Shown here one piece after another: positions 27,868 to 35,860 of a stretch of DNA of 64,000 nt. Position numbers and translations under genes: made by a program. This DNA comes from Actinoallomurus sp050942425 (GTDB lineage: Bacteria; Actinomycetota; Actinomycetes; Streptosporangiales; Streptosporangiaceae), in NCBI RefSeq assembly GCF_050942425.1, contig NZ_CP192063.1, positions 5,828,001-5,892,000 of the forward strand, in the 5' to 3' direction. The first letter of the stretch is position 1; the number at the start of each line of letters is the position of its first letter. Under the pieces are notes generated by a model, which worked only from the letters and a program-made list of their open reading frames with translations, ran no database searches and was not told the origin of the DNA.

Positions 27868-28266
27868 CTACGGCACCGGCCGATCCGGGTTGGCGAATGA
27901 TGAGCACTCTGGGCACTCGGCGATGACCGGGTGCCGGCAGGCGGCCACGTGTTCGAGGAAGTGGTCCGTAGCCCGGAGCAGGGCGATTCGGTCGCGGATT
28001 TCGGCGCGTTTTGTGTTGATCAGGGCTATCCGGGCGTCGTGTGCGCTTGTTGCGAGTTGCCGGATCTGGCGCAACGAGAGCCCGGCTCGTTGCAGAGTCT
28101 GGATCATGCGGGCCTGGTCGAGTGTTTGCTGGTCGTAGGTTCGATGGCCGGCGTGGCTGCGGGGCGGTGCCAGCAGCCCGACGGCTTCCCAATGCCTGAG
28201 GACATGCGTCTCGATACCGAGGGCGGCGGCCGCGTCGCCGATCCTCATGACGGTCGGAGCGATCAC
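27868..28266 (-). CDS. MerR-family regulator with C-terminal cysteines
   Basis: The 132-residue protein has a MerR HTH (MRIGDAAAALGIETHVLRHWEAVGLLAP), the dimerisation helix region and a C-terminus HVAACRHPVIAECPECSS. The three cysteines in CRHPVIAECPEC could bind a metal or sense redox state, as in other MerR proteins, but the spacing is not that of a named metal sensor. The GTG at 28266 has GGGAG at 8 nt. It diverges from the MBL gene, and a MerR-type promoter lies between, so MBL is the likely target. Confidence 0.92.
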   Translation of the reverse strand: MIAPTVMRIGDAAAALGIETHVLRHWEAVGLLAPPRSHAGHRTYDQQTLDQARMIQTLQRAGLSLRQIRQLATSAHDARIALINTKRAEIRDRIALLRATDHFLEHVAACRHPVIAECPECSSFANPDRPVP

Positions 28267-28276
28267 AGGATCTCCC

Positions 28277-28307
28277 TTTACTTAAGGTCGACATTAAGTA
28301 TTAGGGT
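28277..28307 (+). promoter_or_regulatory. MerR-type promoter of the MBL gene
   Basis: TTTACT (28277-28282) and TAGGGT (28302-28307) are 19 bp apart with the dyad TACTTAA-N8-TTAAGTA (28279-28300) between. The over-long spacer plus central dyad is the MerR activation architecture. The divergent MerR gene next to it is the natural activator. Confidence 0.8.
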
Positions 28308-28360
28308 GCCGTCGATCGGGCCGACCGGCCAACCTGCGGGGAGACTAAGGAGACGCTGAA

Positions 28361-29329
28361 GTGTCCGATGCGGTACGCGTGCCCAGCGCGCTGGAATGCT
28401 GTTCCGCGGCAACCGGCGCTGCGTACGGGCTGGTTCGACCACGACGGGTCGACCAGCGGTTCCTGCGCTCGGTCGTCGACGCCGGCCTGCCCGCCGCGCG
28501 GCGTACGGTCACCGTGGCCGCGCTGCCGCAGGTGCCACGATCGGTGCCGACTTTCGCGATCGTGGAGGGGACGTTCGCGCCTCGGCGAATCAAGAACTCG
28601 CTGACGTCGTTCGTGATCCAGCATCCGGACGCCACGTTGATAGTCGACCCGAGTGTCTGTCTGGACGCTGAGCATCGCGCGATCGCGCAACTCCCCGCGG
28701 TGTTGCGCGTCGCGGTTCGGCCACCCGCCGAAACGATCCCGACGATCGCGGCGCTGCGTCAGCTGCCCAGCCTGCCGAAACCGGACTTCGCACTGCCCAC
28801 CCACGCCCACTGGGATCACGTATCCGGCTTGTTGGACATGCCCGGACTTCCGGTTCACCTCCACCGCCCCGAGCGCGAGTGGGTCACGTCGGGACCGGTG
28901 GCCCCCGTCGGAGGTGTTCGAGATTCTCTACGCGACCGCCCGGTCGTCGACTACGAGCTGGATGGGCCGCCGGTGCTCACCTTCACCCGCAGCCACGACC
29001 TGTTCGGTGACAATACGGTCGTCCTGGTCGACCTGGCCGGGCACACGCCCGGCCAGGTCGGTGTCCTCGCCCACACGAAGCGGGGGTGGATCCTGCTGGC
29101 CGGCGACGCCGCCTGGCACACCTTGCAGATCGACAAGGTCCGCCAGAAGTCGAGCTACCCCGGCGGTTTCGCGGACCATGACCGCAGCGAAACCTTCCGG
29201 ACCCTGCATCGACTCCATCTGGCCCGACACTCCGCGACGATCATCCCCACCCACGATCATGACGCCGGCCTCCAACTGTCCGGCGACCGACGCGAAGATC
29301 CGCCATCCAGCGCCGCATCGACACGGTGA
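28361..29329 (+). CDS. MBL-fold metallohydrolase
   Basis: A 322-residue metallo-beta-lactamase-fold enzyme with the di-zinc motif THAHWDH near residue 147, the third histidine in DLAGHTPGQVG, the bridging Asp in LLAGDAAW and the last His in IPTHDHD. This set matches the lactonase-like/AHL-lactonase group. It likely hydrolyses a lactone or phosphate ester. GTG 28361 follows AAGGAG by 8 nt. The first 60 residues have no domain assignment. Expression is probably induced through the adjacent MerR regulator. Confidence 0.92.
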   Translation: MSDAVRVPSALECCSAATGAAYGLVRPRRVDQRFLRSVVDAGLPAARRTVTVAALPQVPRSVPTFAIVEGTFAPRRIKNSLTSFVIQHPDATLIVDPSVCLDAEHRAIAQLPAVLRVAVRPPAETIPTIAALRQLPSLPKPDFALPTHAHWDHVSGLLDMPGLPVHLHRPEREWVTSGPVAPVGGVRDSLRDRPVVDYELDGPPVLTFTRSHDLFGDNTVVLVDLAGHTPGQVGVLAHTKRGWILLAGDAAWHTLQIDKVRQKSSYPGGFADHDRSETFRTLHRLHLARHSATIIPTHDHDAGLQLSGDRREDPPSSAASTR

Positions 29330-29424
29330 CCATTGCGCGCCGGTGACTTCACTCAAGTAGACGCCTGCCCCAACGGCTGGTGAGAGCGGACACCCTTGCG
29401 CGCTGAATGCCTGGCGCGCGCCGC

Positions 29425-30570
29425 TCAACTGCGCAGTTGCGCGTTGAGCCGGGCGGCCTGTCGCGTGAGGTGGTCGCGTTCGGGGAGGTTGGGCGCCGAT
29501 CGGGCGGCTTCGGCGTAGAGCCGTGCCGCGGTCACCGGGTCACCGTCACGCTCGTGCAGGTACGCCGCGGCGGCGGTGTGGCGGGGGAGGGCGGGGTCGA
29601 GCTCCGCCAGGGCGGCCAGGCCGGCTCGCGGGCCGTCGGCCTCGCCGACCGCGACGGCCCGGTTGAGGCGGGCCACCGGGTTGTCGGTGAGGCGCACCAG
29701 TTCGTCGTACCACTCGACGATCTGCACCCAGTCGGTCTCCTCGGCCGTCCGGGCGTCGGCGTGCAGCGCGGCGACGGCGGCTTGGGCCTGGAACTCGCCC
29801 AGGCGGTCGCGGGCGAGGGCTGCCTGGAGCACGTCGACACCTTCGGCGATCAGGCGTGTGTTCCACAGGCTGCGGTCCTGCTCGGCAAGGGGCACGAGCC
29901 TGCCGTCGGGGGCGGTCCGTGCCGGGCGCCGTGCGTGGTGCAGCAGCATGAGCGCGAGCAGGCCCGCGACCTCCTCGTGGTCGATCTTGGCCGCCAGTTG
30001 GCGAGTGAGGCGGATCGCCTCGGCGGCGAGGTCGACGTCGCCGGAGTAGCCCTCGTTGAAGACCAGGTAGAGCACGCGCAGCACCGTGGCGACGTCCCCG
30101 GGCTGGTTGAGCCGGACGCCCGAGACGGTCCGCTTGGCCCTGCTGATCCGCTGGGCCATGGTCGCCTCCGGCACGAGGTAGGCCCGCGCGATCTGACGCG
30201 TGGTCAGGCCGCCGACCGCGCGCAGCGTGAGCGCGACGGCCGAGGCCGGTGTCAGGGACGGGTGCGCGCACAGGAAGTACAGCTGGAGCGTGTCGTCCAC
30301 CGCCTCGCCCGGGCCGGGCACGGGCTCGGTCTCGACGCGTATCTCGCGGTGCCGCCGGGAGGTATCGGCGCGGGCGGCGTCGAGGAACTTACGCCAGGCC
30401 ACGGTGACCAGCCAGCCCTTGGGGTCCCGTGGCGGGTCGTCCGGCCACACGCGTACGGCCTCGACCAGGGCGTCCTGCACGGTGTCCTCGGCCGCCGCGA
30501 AGTCGGCTCCGCGACGGACGAGGACACCGATCACCGCGGGCACCAGCTCCCGCAGCAGCGATTCATTCAC
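29425..30570 (-). CDS. ECF sigma factor of the ECF42 type with C-terminal TPR-like extension
   Basis: The 381-residue protein has a sigma-2 region (AAEDTVQDALVEAVRVWPDDPP and PKGWLVTVAWRKFLDAARAD), a sigma-4 HTH (LTTRQIARAYLVPEATMAQRISRAK) and a long C-terminal extension (DUF6596-like/TPR) from about residue 180. This length and extension, together with a DGPF partner, define group ECF42, which has no anti-sigma factor and is controlled through the extension. The GTG at 30570 overlaps the DGPF gene by 4 bp, fixing the start; longer frames run through that gene. It should direct transcription from the TGTCGA-N17-CGTCC promoters nearby. Confidence 0.92.
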   Translation of the reverse strand: MNESLLRELVPAVIGVLVRRGADFAAAEDTVQDALVEAVRVWPDDPPRDPKGWLVTVAWRKFLDAARADTSRRHREIRVETEPVPGPGEAVDDTLQLYFLCAHPSLTPASAVALTLRAVGGLTTRQIARAYLVPEATMAQRISRAKRTVSGVRLNQPGDVATVLRVLYLVFNEGYSGDVDLAAEAIRLTRQLAAKIDHEEVAGLLALMLLHHARRPARTAPDGRLVPLAEQDRSLWNTRLIAEGVDVLQAALARDRLGEFQAQAAVAALHADARTAEETDWVQIVEWYDELVRLTDNPVARLNRAVAVGEADGPRAGLAALAELDPALPRHTAAAAYLHERDGDPVTAARLYAEAARSAPNLPERDHLTRQAARLNAQLRS

Positions 30571-30974
30571 TCGGTCACCGTGCACGGCTCGCCCATGAAG
30601 GGGCGCACCTCGAGCCACTCGTGGATCGGCTTCCCACCCGCACCCGGGGCCGCGGACAGTTCGCCGGCCAGCTCGAGCGCCCGTTCGTAGGTCTCGACGT
30701 CGATCACCATCCAGCCGGCGATCAGGTCCTTGGTCTCCGCGAACGGGCCGTCGGTGATCGGCGGCCGCCCCTCGCCGTCGTAGCGGACGAACGTGCCCTC
30801 CGGGGAGAGCGACTGAGAGTCGACGAACTCGCCGGTGCCCTCGAGCCGAGCGGCGAAGTCCCGCATGTACTGCACGTGGGCCGAGACCTCCTCCGGCGTC
30901 CACTGCTCCATCGGCACGTCGTTGACCGCTGCCGGCCCGCCCCGGTAGTGCTTGAGCAGCAGGTACTTGGCCAT
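30567..30974 (-). CDS. DGPF/YciI-domain protein, partner of the sigma factor
   Basis: A 135-residue YCII-related protein that carries the defining DGPF motif in PITDGPFAETKDLIAGW and starts MAKYLLLKHYRGG. The second of two tandem ATGs (30974) is preferred because AAGGAG lies 6 nt away; 30977 is the alternative. DGPF proteins are the conserved genomic companions of ECF42 sigma factors, but their biochemical role is not settled. The stop overlaps the sigma start (GTGA). An ECF-type promoter lies about 50 bp upstream. Confidence 0.92.
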   Translation of the reverse strand: MAKYLLLKHYRGGPAAVNDVPMEQWTPEEVSAHVQYMRDFAARLEGTGEFVDSQSLSPEGTFVRYDGEGRPPITDGPFAETKDLIAGWMVIDVETYERALELAGELSAAPGAGGKPIHEWLEVRPFMGEPCTVTE

Positions 30975-31023
30975 CATGTTCTCCTTAGTGCGGTACGGCC
31001 CATTGTGGCCGTGTTCACTGCGG

Positions 31024-31051
31024 GGACGGAGCCGCGCCCGGGTTCTCGACA
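31024..31051 (-). promoter_or_regulatory. ECF-type promoter of the DGPF-sigma operon
   Basis: Read on the minus strand this is TGTCGA-N17-CGTCC, with the flanks GAA after the first element and GGCTC before the second. The same arrangement with the same spacing stands before the VOC gene at 32216-32243. It is positioned about 45 bp before the DGPF start and is the likely target of the sigma factor encoded in this operon. Confidence 0.72.
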
Positions 31052-31138
31052 TCCCACCGCGACAAATTCCCGGCGGGCTTCGCAGACTCCGCGTACCGCG
31101 ACGGGGTTGAGGCGTAGGCGATCCAACGCGGGCAACGC

Positions 31139-31639
31139 TCAGGCGCGCTGACGCTCCTCCCGCTGCCGGGCCAGCTCCTCGACCGCGCTCGGCAGAGTCG
31201 TCTCGAAGTCGATCAGCTTCGCCCACGTCGGGGTCACGACGATCCGGACCATGCCGTCGTGGTAGAGCGAACGCACCTCAGCCTCCCACTCGACCCGTTG
31301 CTCGGGCGTCATCTCGTAGCTGCTGGTCGGCTTGAGATATTCGTCGGGGATGCCATCGACGAAGTCCAGCTCGGCCCGGCCCCGGATGAGCAAGATCTTG
31401 GGCGGGTGCACCTCGGTGTCGATCGTCAGGGCGACCATCGGGTTCTTACGCAGGGCCGGCAGCTTCGGGGCGTTCTTCGACGTGCACATGACGATCTCCG
31501 CGCCGTTCCAGGCGAATGCGATCGGAACATTGCGGGGCGTGCCGTCCTTGGCGACGTAGGCCAAGCGGGTCACGTCGCGGGCCAGCAGTTCCTGACTGAT
31601 CGGCCGGTTCAGTACCTCGGTGATCTCGTTCGGTTGCAC
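31139..31639 (-). CDS. PPOX-class (pyridoxamine 5'-phosphate oxidase-like) flavoprotein
   Basis: The 166-residue split-barrel protein shows LARDVTRLAYVAKDGTPRNVPIAFAWNG, the typical first strands of the PPOX/FMN-binding fold, and VALTIDTEVHPPKILLIRGRAEL for the dimer-interface barrel. It could bind FMN, F420 or heme, and reduce or bind a small substrate. It starts at GTG 31639, 75 bp downstream of the VOC gene on the same strand, and is probably cotranscribed with it from the ECF-type promoter at 32216. Confidence 0.9.
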   Translation of the reverse strand: MQPNEITEVLNRPISQELLARDVTRLAYVAKDGTPRNVPIAFAWNGAEIVMCTSKNAPKLPALRKNPMVALTIDTEVHPPKILLIRGRAELDFVDGIPDEYLKPTSSYEMTPEQRVEWEAEVRSLYHDGMVRIVVTPTWAKLIDFETTLPSAVEELARQREERQRA

Positions 31640-31714
31640 GGTGCCTCCCGTTGTCGTTCGTTGGTCCGCCCAGCGGATCGTTCTGGTTGGTCGTAGGCCG
31701 ACCGGGGTGGGCCG

Positions 31715-32155
31715 TTAGCCGAGCTGCTCGGCCAGCCCGACGATGATCCCCTCGGGGCCGCGGATGTAGCAGAGCCGGTGGCTGTCCTGGAATTGCGCCA
31801 CCTCTCCGACGAGTTCCGCGCCGTGGGCTCGCAGGCCGGCGACGGCGGCGTCGATGTCGTCGACGGCGAACATGACGCGATGCATGCCCAGCGTGTTGTG
31901 CGGCGGGTTGTGCGGTCCGGCGTCGATCGCCGTGGGGGCGTGGTATTTCGCCAGCTCAAGCCGGCCGTGGCCGTCCGGGGTCCGCATCATCGCGATGTCG
32001 CAGCGGACGCCGTCGAGTCCGACGGCCTGGTCCGCCCAGAGGCCCTCGATCTCCGCTTTGCCCTCCAGCTCCATGCCGAGCTCGGCGAAGAACGCTACGG
32101 CCGCGTCCAGGTCGTCAACGACAATCCCGACATTGTCCATCCGCTGAATCGCCAT
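31715..32155 (-). CDS. VOC/glyoxalase-family protein
   Basis: A 146-residue two-module VOC protein: MDNVGIVVDDLDAAVAFFAELGMEL in the first half and HRVMFAVDDIDAAVAGLRAHGAELVG...YIRGPEGIIVGLAEQLG in the second. The E in GIIVGLAE and His in MHRVMFAV sit where metal ligands occur in glyoxalase I-like proteins. ATG 32155 is preceded by GAAGGAG at 7 nt. It opens a two-gene unit with the PPOX gene behind an ECF-type promoter, which links it to the neighbouring sigma factor. Confidence 0.92.
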   Translation of the reverse strand: MAIQRMDNVGIVVDDLDAAVAFFAELGMELEGKAEIEGLWADQAVGLDGVRCDIAMMRTPDGHGRLELAKYHAPTAIDAGPHNPPHNTLGMHRVMFAVDDIDAAVAGLRAHGAELVGEVAQFQDSHRLCYIRGPEGIIVGLAEQLG

Positions 32156-32215
32156 GGTGGTTCTCCTTCTTCGTCTTCTTCGTCGCGCGGCCCGTCGTGG
32201 CCACCGGTGTACCAA

Positions 32216-32243
32216 GGACGGAGCCGGCGCCACATTCTCGACA
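32216..32243 (-). promoter_or_regulatory. ECF-type promoter of the VOC gene
   Basis: On the minus strand the sequence is TGTCGA-N17-CGTCC, with GAA following the upstream element and GGCTC preceding the downstream one, exactly as at 31024-31051. The distance to the VOC start is about 60 bp. The match over both elements and their spacing makes shared recognition by the ECF42-type sigma factor likely. Confidence 0.72.
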
Positions 32244-32530
32244 CCCGGAACGTACTTATTTCCAGGGACCTGCTTCCGGCCGTCACCGCCCTGGGGCGCC
32301 CACGCCGCCGAACGAGAACCCGCCCGCGTTGGTGACCAGCGAGAGGCACCCGGCTTCGGGAGTCCTGGGCCCGTACGGGAACAGGGCCGTCACGGGGACA
32401 CGGATCGCGAGCTGGTGGTTCAGATAATTGATGATCGACTTAACAAACTCAAGGTTTCTGCGTTGACGGCTTAATGAAGTCAAGATACAACTAGGCGGCA
32501 GGCGCGTCGCCGAGAGTGAGGGGGCCGAGG
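32244..32530 (+). promoter_or_regulatory. Promoter region of the DUF2089 operon
   Basis: The stretch between the VOC promoter and 32531 holds no supported gene. Near its right end is a near-consensus promoter TTGACG (32463-32468)-N17-TACAAC (32486-32491). The -35 and spacer form the dyad TTGAC-N11-GTCAA, and a related CTTAACAAACTCAAGG lies 20-30 bp upstream, so an autoregulatory operator is plausible. The segment is markedly more AT-rich than its surroundings. Confidence 0.65.
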
Positions 32531-32890
32531 GTGGACTGGCAGGAACTGACGGACCTGACGCACGGGCGGCCGTTCGTGGTCGAGCGGGTCCGCCTGGTCG
32601 GCAGCGGCGTCGTGGTCGAGGGGCAGTTCGAGCCGCCGCAACTGGCTCAGCTCAGCGTCGACGACCAGGTGTTCGTAGCCGCGTTCGTACGGTCGCACGG
32701 TTCGATCAAGGAGATGGAGCGGATCTTTGGGGTGAGTTACCCGACGATCAAATCCCGGCTGAAGCGGATCGCCGAGCACCTCGACTTCGTCGACATCGAC
32801 CCGGCGCCGACCGGCGCCGACGTCGTTGACCGCCTGCGGCGGGGGGAGATCAGCGTCCAGGAGGCGCTGGCCGAGCTGGAGAGGTCCTGA
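32531..32890 (+). CDS. DUF2089-domain regulator
   Basis: A 119-residue protein with the DUF2089 core: RPFVVERVRLVGSGVVVEGQFEPPQLAQLSVDDQVFVAAFVR, then an HTH-like GSIKEMERIFGVSYPTIKSRLKRI, and a C-terminal DVVDRLRRGEISVQEALAELE helix similar to SHOCT segments. The N-terminal zinc ribbon found in many DUF2089 proteins is absent. GTG 32531 is chosen for GAGGGGG at 6 nt; a GTG at 32516 is possible. It opens a four- to five-gene operon and is probably its transcriptional regulator. The signal sensed is unknown. Confidence 0.88.
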   Translation: MDWQELTDLTHGRPFVVERVRLVGSGVVVEGQFEPPQLAQLSVDDQVFVAAFVRSHGSIKEMERIFGVSYPTIKSRLKRIAEHLDFVDIDPAPTGADVVDRLRRGEISVQEALAELERS

Positions 32891-33141
32891 TGATCCCGCA
32901 GCTGGTGACGGTACGGCATCGCCGTCGCAACGGCCGCCGGCTGCGGCTGTACGTCCCTGTCGTGCCGGCACTGCTGGTGCTGTCACCGCTGCTGCTGCTC
33001 GCCGTACTGGTCGCATGCATCGTCTTCCGGGTGAGCCCGGTGGGCGCGCTGCGCGGCGCCGGGCGACTGCTGTGGGCGCTGCCCGGCACCCGGATCGAGT
33101 TCGAGCAGGGCCGGACGGCCGTGTTGGTAAGCGTCAGATGA
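32890..33141 (+). CDS. Small membrane protein of the DUF2089 operon
   Basis: The 83-residue protein has a basic N-terminus (RHRRRNGRRLRLYV), one long hydrophobic segment (PVVPALLVLSPLLLLAVLVACIVF, about residues 23-46), and a C-terminal soluble tail ending LPGTRIEFEQGRTAVLVSVR. It is a predicted single-span protein. Its ATG overlaps the stop of the DUF2089 gene by one base. It might anchor or transmit an envelope signal to its neighbours; this is inference from context. Confidence 0.8.
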   Translation: MIPQLVTVRHRRRNGRRLRLYVPVVPALLVLSPLLLLAVLVACIVFRVSPVGALRGAGRLLWALPGTRIEFEQGRTAVLVSVR

Positions 33142-33160
33142 GTCAGAGGAAAGAGCCGCG

Positions 33161-33592
33161 ATGAACGAGCAGCGCCGCCAGATCCTGCAGATGCTGGCCG
33201 AGGGCAAGATCACCGCAGACGAGGCCGAGCGGCTGATCGACGCCCTCGAACGAGCCCAGCCCGAGTCGCCGCCGGCGGCCGAGTCCCGCCCGAACCCCCG
33301 ACCCAAGTACCTGCGCGTGGTGGTGAGCTGGGCGGACGACCCCGGCGGCGACGAGTCGGGCCGGATCAACGTCCGGGTCCCGCTGCAGCTGCTGCGCGCC
33401 GGGGTCCGGCTCGCGAGCCTCATCCCTCCGCAGGCGCTCGCCAAGGTCAACGCGGAGCTGGACAAGTCAGGCGTACCGATCGACCTCACCGAGCTCAAGC
33501 CGCAGCACATCGAGGAGCTCATCGAGGAGCTCGGCGAGGTCGTCGTCGACGTCGACGAGCCCGACACCAAGGTGCAGGTGTTCTGCGAGTGA
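33161..33592 (+). CDS. SHOCT-like/LiaX-N-terminal-type protein
   Basis: The 143-residue protein starts NEQRRQILQMLAEGKITADEAERLIDALE, the SHOCT-like helical hairpin found at the N-terminus of YvlB/LiaX-type proteins, followed by a Pro-rich linker and a second domain with YLRVVVSWADDPGGDESGRINVRVPLQLLRAGVRLASLIPPQAL that resembles the start of the DUF4097 beta region. It lacks the rest of DUF4097. It sits 19 bp after the membrane gene and 31 bp before the ABC ATPase. In Firmicutes, similar combinations belong to envelope-stress responses. Confidence 0.86.
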   Translation: MNEQRRQILQMLAEGKITADEAERLIDALERAQPESPPAAESRPNPRPKYLRVVVSWADDPGGDESGRINVRVPLQLLRAGVRLASLIPPQALAKVNAELDKSGVPIDLTELKPQHIEELIEELGEVVVDVDEPDTKVQVFCE

Positions 33593-33623
33593 CACCGCCA
33601 CGGGCCGACGAAGGGAGATCCCG

Positions 33624-34427
33624 ATGACGACACAGGCGATCCACGTGCAGGGTCTTGAGAAGTCCTACAAGGAACTGCGCGTGCTGCGCGGCGTGGACTT
33701 CGGCGTGGCGTCGGGCAGCATATTCGCCCTGCTCGGCTCCAACGGCGCCGGCAAGACCACGGTCGTGAAGATCCTGTCCACGCTGCTCAAGTCCGACGCG
33801 GGGACGGCCACCGTCAATGGCTTCGACGTCGCCACGCAACCGGCGGGCGTGCGGGAGTCCATCAGCCTCACCGGGCAGTTCGCGGCCGTGGACGAGACCC
33901 TCACCGGCCGGGAGAACCTGGTGCTGGTGGCCCGGTTGCGGCGTGTGGCGGGCCCCGGCCAGGTCGCCGATGACCTGCTGGGCCGCTTCCAGCTCACCGA
34001 CGCGGCGGGGCGGAGGGTGTCGACGTATTCCGGAGGCATGCGCCGCCGCCTGGACATCGCCATGAGCCTCATCGGGAATCCGCCGGTGATCTTCCTGGAC
34101 GAACCGACCACCGGGCTCGACCCCCAGGCCCGGGTCGAAGTGTGGAACAGCGTCAAAGAGCTCGCCGGGCAGGGCACGACGGTGCTGCTCACCACACAGT
34201 ATCTGGACGAGGCCGAACACCTCGCCGACCGGATCGCGATCCTCCACCAGGGGCGGATCATCGCCAACGGCACCCTCGACCAGCTGAAACGGCTCCTCCC
34301 GCCCGCCAAAGTCGAGTACGTCGAGAAGCAGCCGACCCTCGAAGACGTCTTCCTCGCCATCATCGGCAACGACGACACCGGCGCGGACGACCCGACTTCG
34401 GCACAGACCGCAAAGGAACAACGGTGA
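33624..34427 (+). CDS. ABC transporter ATP-binding protein (DrrA-like)
   Basis: A 267-residue ABC ATPase with Walker A GSNGAGKTT near 38-46, Q-loop GQFAAVDETLTGRENL, signature YSGGMRRRLD, Walker B VIFLDEPTTGLDP and the H-loop region LLTTQYLDEAEHLADR; the unusual Q of TTQY replaces the usual H, as in DrrA-type exporters. The C-terminal VEKQPTLEDVFLAI is the DrrA/daunorubicin-resistance ending. It pairs with the permease that overlaps it by 4 bp and likely powers export of a drug or lipid. Confidence 0.94.
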   Translation: MTTQAIHVQGLEKSYKELRVLRGVDFGVASGSIFALLGSNGAGKTTVVKILSTLLKSDAGTATVNGFDVATQPAGVRESISLTGQFAAVDETLTGRENLVLVARLRRVAGPGQVADDLLGRFQLTDAAGRRVSTYSGGMRRRLDIAMSLIGNPPVIFLDEPTTGLDPQARVEVWNSVKELAGQGTTVLLTTQYLDEAEHLADRIAILHQGRIIANGTLDQLKRLLPPAKVEYVEKQPTLEDVFLAIIGNDDTGADDPTSAQTAKEQR

Positions 34428-35185
34428 GCATGCGTTTCTTCGGCGACACCGCCCTGTTGACGGGCCGGACCATGCGCCACATCACCCGCAGCCTGGACAC
34501 GATCCTCACGGTCGCGATCACGCCGATCGCTCTCATGCTGCTATTCGTTTACGTGTTCGGCGGCGCGATCCGCACCGGGTCGCATCACTACGTGAACTAC
34601 CTGCTGCCCGGAATCCTGCTGATCACGATCGGGATGGGCATCTCCTACACCTCACTCCGGCTCTTCACCGACCTGCAAAGCGGAATCTTCGCGCGATTCC
34701 AGTCCATGCCGATCGCACGCTCGAGCGTGCTGTGGGCGCACGTGCTGACCTCGGTGGTCTCCAACCTGATCTCGCTCGCGCTGGTCGTGCTCGTCGCCCT
34801 CCTCATGGGATTCCGCTCAGGCGCGGGAGCGTCGGCCTGGCTTGCCATCGCCGGAATCCTCGTCGTGTTCACCCTGGCCTTGACCTGGCTCGCCGTCATC
34901 ACCGGCCTCACCGCCAAGACCCCGGACGGCGCGGGCGCCTTCGCCTATCCGATCACCTTCCTGCCATTCATCAGCTCGGCATTCGTGCCCACCGACACCA
35001 TGCCCGCCCCGGTGCGCGCCTTCGCCGACAACCAACCCGTGACATCCATCGTCAACACGATTCGCGACCTGTTCGCACAACAGCCGGTCCATACCGACAT
35101 CTGGACCGCCCTCGCCTGGTGCCTCGGCATTCTCATCGTCGCGTACGCTCTCGCCATGGCCACCTACCACCGCAAAATCGCCTAG
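34424..35185 (+). CDS. ABC-2 type permease (DrrB-like)
   Basis: The 253-residue membrane protein has six hydrophobic spans and the DrrB family pattern: DTALLTGRTMRHITRSLDTI at the N-terminus, LLFVYVFGGAI, YLLPGILLITIGMG, and AFVPTDTMPAPVRAFADNQPVTSIVNTIR near the end. It is the transmembrane half of the exporter whose ATPase precedes it, with GTGA overlap fixing the start at 34424. Homology is to daunorubicin-type and other antibiotic exporters; the substrate is not known. Confidence 0.94.
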   Translation: MSMRFFGDTALLTGRTMRHITRSLDTILTVAITPIALMLLFVYVFGGAIRTGSHHYVNYLLPGILLITIGMGISYTSLRLFTDLQSGIFARFQSMPIARSSVLWAHVLTSVVSNLISLALVVLVALLMGFRSGAGASAWLAIAGILVVFTLALTWLAVITGLTAKTPDGAGAFAYPITFLPFISSAFVPTDTMPAPVRAFADNQPVTSIVNTIRDLFAQQPVHTDIWTALAWCLGILIVAYALAMATYHRKIA

Positions 35186-35260
35186 GGACAGGTCTCCTTA
35201 GACCGACCAGTCAGCAATTTCGGTGGCGCGGTGCCACCACCTCGCCGTCGAGGAGACCGG

Positions 35261-35860
35261 ATGCCGACAGATCCGCCCAGCTCACCCGCGCTGCGCGCGT
35301 CCGACGCGGACCGCGACCGGGTCATCGAACTGCTGCGCGCCGCCGTCGCCGACGGCCGGCTCGACCCGGTCGAGTTCGACGAACGGCTGGACGCGACGCT
35401 GGCCGCCCGTACCATCGACGCGCTGGCCCCGCTCACCGCCGATCTGATCGCGGTGCCAGGCAGCGCACTCACGCCGCCGATCGCCGGCACGCCGGCCGAG
35501 CCGGCCGCCGACCTGCTCACCATCAAGGAGAAGCACGGCACGGTACGCCGCGACGGCCGGTGGACGCTGCCGCACCGGCTGGCGCTGCGCACCGCGTGGT
35601 GCGACGTGATGCTGGACCTGACCAACGCGGTGTGCAGCGCGCCCGAGCTGATCATCGAGCTGCGGGTGCGCGGCGGCAACGTGGAGTTGGTCCTCGCGCC
35701 GGGCATGGTGGTGGACGCCAACGAGCTGTCGGTGCGGCACAGCGCCCTGGCGATCAGCAGGGACGCGGGCGATAACGCGCCGGAGACGCTGCACGTCCGG
35801 TTGGTAGGCCGAATGCGGCACGGCCGGATCGGCACCCGGTGGGAGGCGCCGAGCCGGTGA
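35261..35860 (+). CDS. DUF1707-domain protein
   Basis: This 199-residue protein opens with the DUF1707 domain (LRASDADRDRVIELLRAAVADGRLDPVEFDERLDATLAARTIDALAPLTADL, residues 11-62; core DRVIELLRAA and EFDERL) and continues with a beta-rich domain (LRTAWCDVMLDLTNAV, LRVRGGNVELVLAPGMVVDANELSV) of the cell-wall-active antibiotic response type. ATG 35261 follows GAGGAG by 5 nt. It lies 75 bp after the ABC operon on the same strand and may belong to it; both belong to envelope-linked families. Confidence 0.9.
   Translation: MPTDPPSSPALRASDADRDRVIELLRAAVADGRLDPVEFDERLDATLAARTIDALAPLTADLIAVPGSALTPPIAGTPAEPAADLLTIKEKHGTVRRDGRWTLPHRLALRTAWCDVMLDLTNAVCSAPELIIELRVRGGNVELVLAPGMVVDANELSVRHSALAISRDAGDNAPETLHVRLVGRMRHGRIGTRWEAPSR

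Noticed and set aside
32283..32483. A 66-codon minus-strand frame upstream of the DUF2089 gene.
   Set aside because: It overlaps a strong promoter, has no ribosome site and no recognised domain.
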